From an uncultured Alistipes sp. (GTDB lineage Bacteria > Bacteroidota > Bacteroidia > Bacteroidales > Rikenellaceae): a stretch of 15,089 bases of DNA. The stretch spans positions 1-15,089 of the forward strand of contig CAMWIG010000028.1 of the NCBI GenBank assembly GCA_947174295.1. The letters run 5' to 3'. The position numbers and the translations under genes are program-made. The notes beneath the pieces are model-generated. The model worked only from the letters and a program-made list of their open reading frames with translations. It ran no database searches and was not told the origin of the DNA. Below, piece after piece: positions 13,598 through 15,089 of this stretch. Every line of letters starts with the position of its first letter. Positions within the stretch are counted from its first letter, which is position 1.

Positions 13598-15070
13598 CTA
13601 TTTCGCGTAGTTTATAAACTTAAAATCATGCGAGAAAATATACGACTCCAAACCGGCATTGCCATGTTCCCTATCTCCTGCGCTTGCATCTATGTCACTG
13701 TTCGGTTTCGATGTATCGAAAATATTTTTCGGATAATATCCGTCGCACAATCCGCTCCATCCGAAATTGCAATGCAACAGGCATGTCGTCGGCGATGTAT
13801 ACACTTCCGAGTCTATTATGCGGCCATCCTTATCCAAGGTATTCGTTATCGTCTCCGTATAATACTCGTTCCAACCGTCCACGACCCAAGCGTGACCGTT
13901 ATTCGTATTCGGGCTCGCTCCTCTGAGAAAGAACGGCAACTGCTTTCTAATCAGGTTACGCGCCACTCCGAAGTGATTCAGAAAACCGGCCGCATCCGCA
14001 CCTTTGTATTTCAGATGCTGAAACAATGCCTCGGCTCTCGTTATGTTCGAACCGCTCTCGCCTCCGCTGTAATTTATGCACAACGCATCGCCTACACGTC
14101 TTATAAACCGCGCCATTTCATCTTTCGCCGCAGCCGACTGCACAGCATTCCCATACTTGAACTCTTCGAGAAGCCCCCAATCGAATGTTTTTCCAGTCAC
14201 CGAAACCGTGCTTCCGGTTCTGTTGTAGAACATAACCTGAGCACAGGCTATGGCGACACAACCGGCAGGAACCACATTTCCCCTTGCGCTTATACACAAA
14301 TCGTTGAAAGGCGATGACTGGTCCCATTTGGTCTCCAACAACGGCGCCTGACGACATATGACTATCGTATTTATTACAACGTCTTTCATCGGCGACGGCG
14401 TAATCGTAAAAATCGGATCTTTGACAATTCCGCCCCCTGGATTATCTATTCCGCCCAAACCGCCCGGGGCCATCGAATCTTCACCCTCTCCGTCTCCATC
14501 ATCTCCGTCCTCACTCTCGCAATCTTCACCCTCTCCGTCATTTTCGCTGCCGGCTGCCGAAATATCGCTGTATGCCGCTGCTTTCATAAGGTCCACGAGG
14601 TAATCCTTGACATCCGCATGCACCTCGTCACCTGTTTCAGCGCGGGTCGCCGCACCTGCGAAATCATCGGGCGAAAGCACCGTTTCATCCAGAATGGCGT
14701 AAATCGGCGACATTCGTCTGTCGGCCGCCAGCACCGCAGAACCTTCGCCGTTCTCGAACTCGACGACATAGAACAGGTCGTCCACTCCGGGCAGCACCTC
14801 CGCACGGGTCGACGCAAATACCTCACCTGCCTTGACCGAACGAACCGTGCCTACGCGGCGCGGCGAACTGTCGGAACGCGTGGTTTCGCCTTCGGCCGGT
14901 TGCAGAGCCCGGTCGAGCCGGGCCAGCGCCTCCTCGACCGAAACGACATACTCCGATTCGGAATTACCCGAACCATCCGGCGCAGCTTCAACCGCACCCG
15001 CCTCTTCGAAATCGCTGTTACACGAAAACAGAAAACCCGCCAGCAACAGCGGCAGCAAACATTTTTTCAT
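13598..15070 (-). CDS. C10 (streptopain/SpeB-like) cysteine protease lipoprotein with Spi-type propeptide
   Basis: A 490-residue lipoprotein protease. The signal peptide ends at Cys17 (LFSC), followed by NSDFEE. Residues about 40-130 resemble the inhibitory Spi/propeptide domain (VVSVEEALARLD, FYVVEF-NGEGSAVLAADRRMSPIYAILDE). An Asp/Glu/Gly-rich linker (about 174-214) joins it to the C10 catalytic domain: Cys271 in AGCVAIACAQVM is the nucleophile, His393 in NGHAWVVDGW the base, and LHCNFGWSGLCDGYY (432-446) the conserved Trp-containing end. C10 enzymes are made as zymogens activated by propeptide removal, and in Bacteroides they act on host or surface proteins. First visible gene of a three-gene operon with two paralogous small lipoproteins. 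By eye the catalytic half and the following gene are noticeably more A+T-rich than the left side of the window. Only 19 bases upstream are in the window, so the promoter is not seen. Confidence 0.92.
   Translation of the reverse strand: MKKCLLPLLLAGFLFSCNSDFEEAGAVEAAPDGSGNSESEYVVSVEEALARLDRALQPAEGETTRSDSSPRRVGTVRSVKAGEVFASTRAEVLPGVDDLFYVVEFENGEGSAVLAADRRMSPIYAILDETVLSPDDFAGAATRAETGDEVHADVKDYLVDLMKAAAYSDISAAGSENDGEGEDCESEDGDDGDGEGEDSMAPGGLGGIDNPGGGIVKDPIFTITPSPMKDVVINTIVICRQAPLLETKWDQSSPFNDLCISARGNVVPAGCVAIACAQVMFYNRTGSTVSVTGKTFDWGLLEEFKYGNAVQSAAAKDEMARFIRRVGDALCINYSGGESGSNITRAEALFQHLKYKGADAAGFLNHFGVARNLIRKQLPFFLRGASPNTNNGHAWVVDGWNEYYTETITNTLDKDGRIIDSEVYTSPTTCLLHCNFGWSGLCDGYYPKNIFDTSKPNSDIDASAGDREHGNAGLESYIFSHDFKFINYAK
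14476..14539 (-). repeat. Pair of 19-bp direct repeats inside the protease acidic linker
   Basis: The same 19 bases (AATCTTCACC then CTCTCCGTC on the + strand) occur at 14476-14494 and 14521-14539, offset by 45 bases, a multiple of three. They encode the two GEGED motifs of the Asp/Glu/Gly-rich linker in the C10 protease. The spacing lets copies be gained or lost without changing frame. Confidence 0.8.
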
Positions 15071-15089
15071 ACGTTTGGTTGTTTAATGG

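Overview
The window looks like chromosome of a high-G+C member of the Bacteroidales, most likely an Alistipes-like gut bacterium (Rikenellaceae). This is an inference. It rests on four things: SpII-type lipoproteins whose cysteine is followed by acidic residues (the Bacteroidetes surface-export pattern), the coiled-coil/'GYW' N-terminal module usually annotated DUF4988 or 'PL29 N-terminal', a -7 box of the Bacteroidetes TAnnTTTG type, and GC-rich codon use. There are no rRNA, tRNA, CRISPR or insertion-sequence signatures.

Left part, 1-7051, all + strand, mostly housekeeping. It starts with a hairpin-rich direct repeat at the window edge. A YciH/SUI1-type initiation factor (129-473) follows, then a large exported protein with a gluzincin-like HExxH domain, a TolB-like propeller and a probable C-terminal outer-membrane barrel (495-3467, TTG start). 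After a recognisable promoter come a bifunctional class A penicillin-binding protein (3569-5983) and aspartate-semialdehyde dehydrogenase asd (6050-7051). The last two are metabolically linked, because asd feeds diaminopimelate to the peptidoglycan that the PBP polymerises. A perfect 14-bp hairpin (7172-7205) closes this block and probably terminates both converging transcripts.

Right part, 7223-15070, all - strand, is an accessory block made entirely of surface-type lipoproteins in two operons. Operon A (11743 to 7223) encodes two lipoproteins that share an N-terminal display module of about 325 residues and then diverge. The first carries an FN3 domain and an unrecognised C-terminal beta domain. 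The second carries a family-1 pectate lyase beta-helix and a C-terminal beta-sandwich. Operon B (15070 to 12256) encodes a C10 (streptopain-type) cysteine protease followed by two tandem, paralogous, three-cysteine small lipoproteins, and ends in a strong intrinsic terminator (12197-12229). The 512-base gap between the operons holds that terminator, a candidate promoter, a long leader for operon A and an imperfect inverted repeat.

The most interesting possibility is operon B. C10 proteases of Bacteroides are known to be genetically coupled to small inhibitor proteins, and the two paralogous lipoproteins here are candidates for an undescribed inhibitor, substrate or partner family. The second is the shared display stalk of operon A, which is used to present different payloads.
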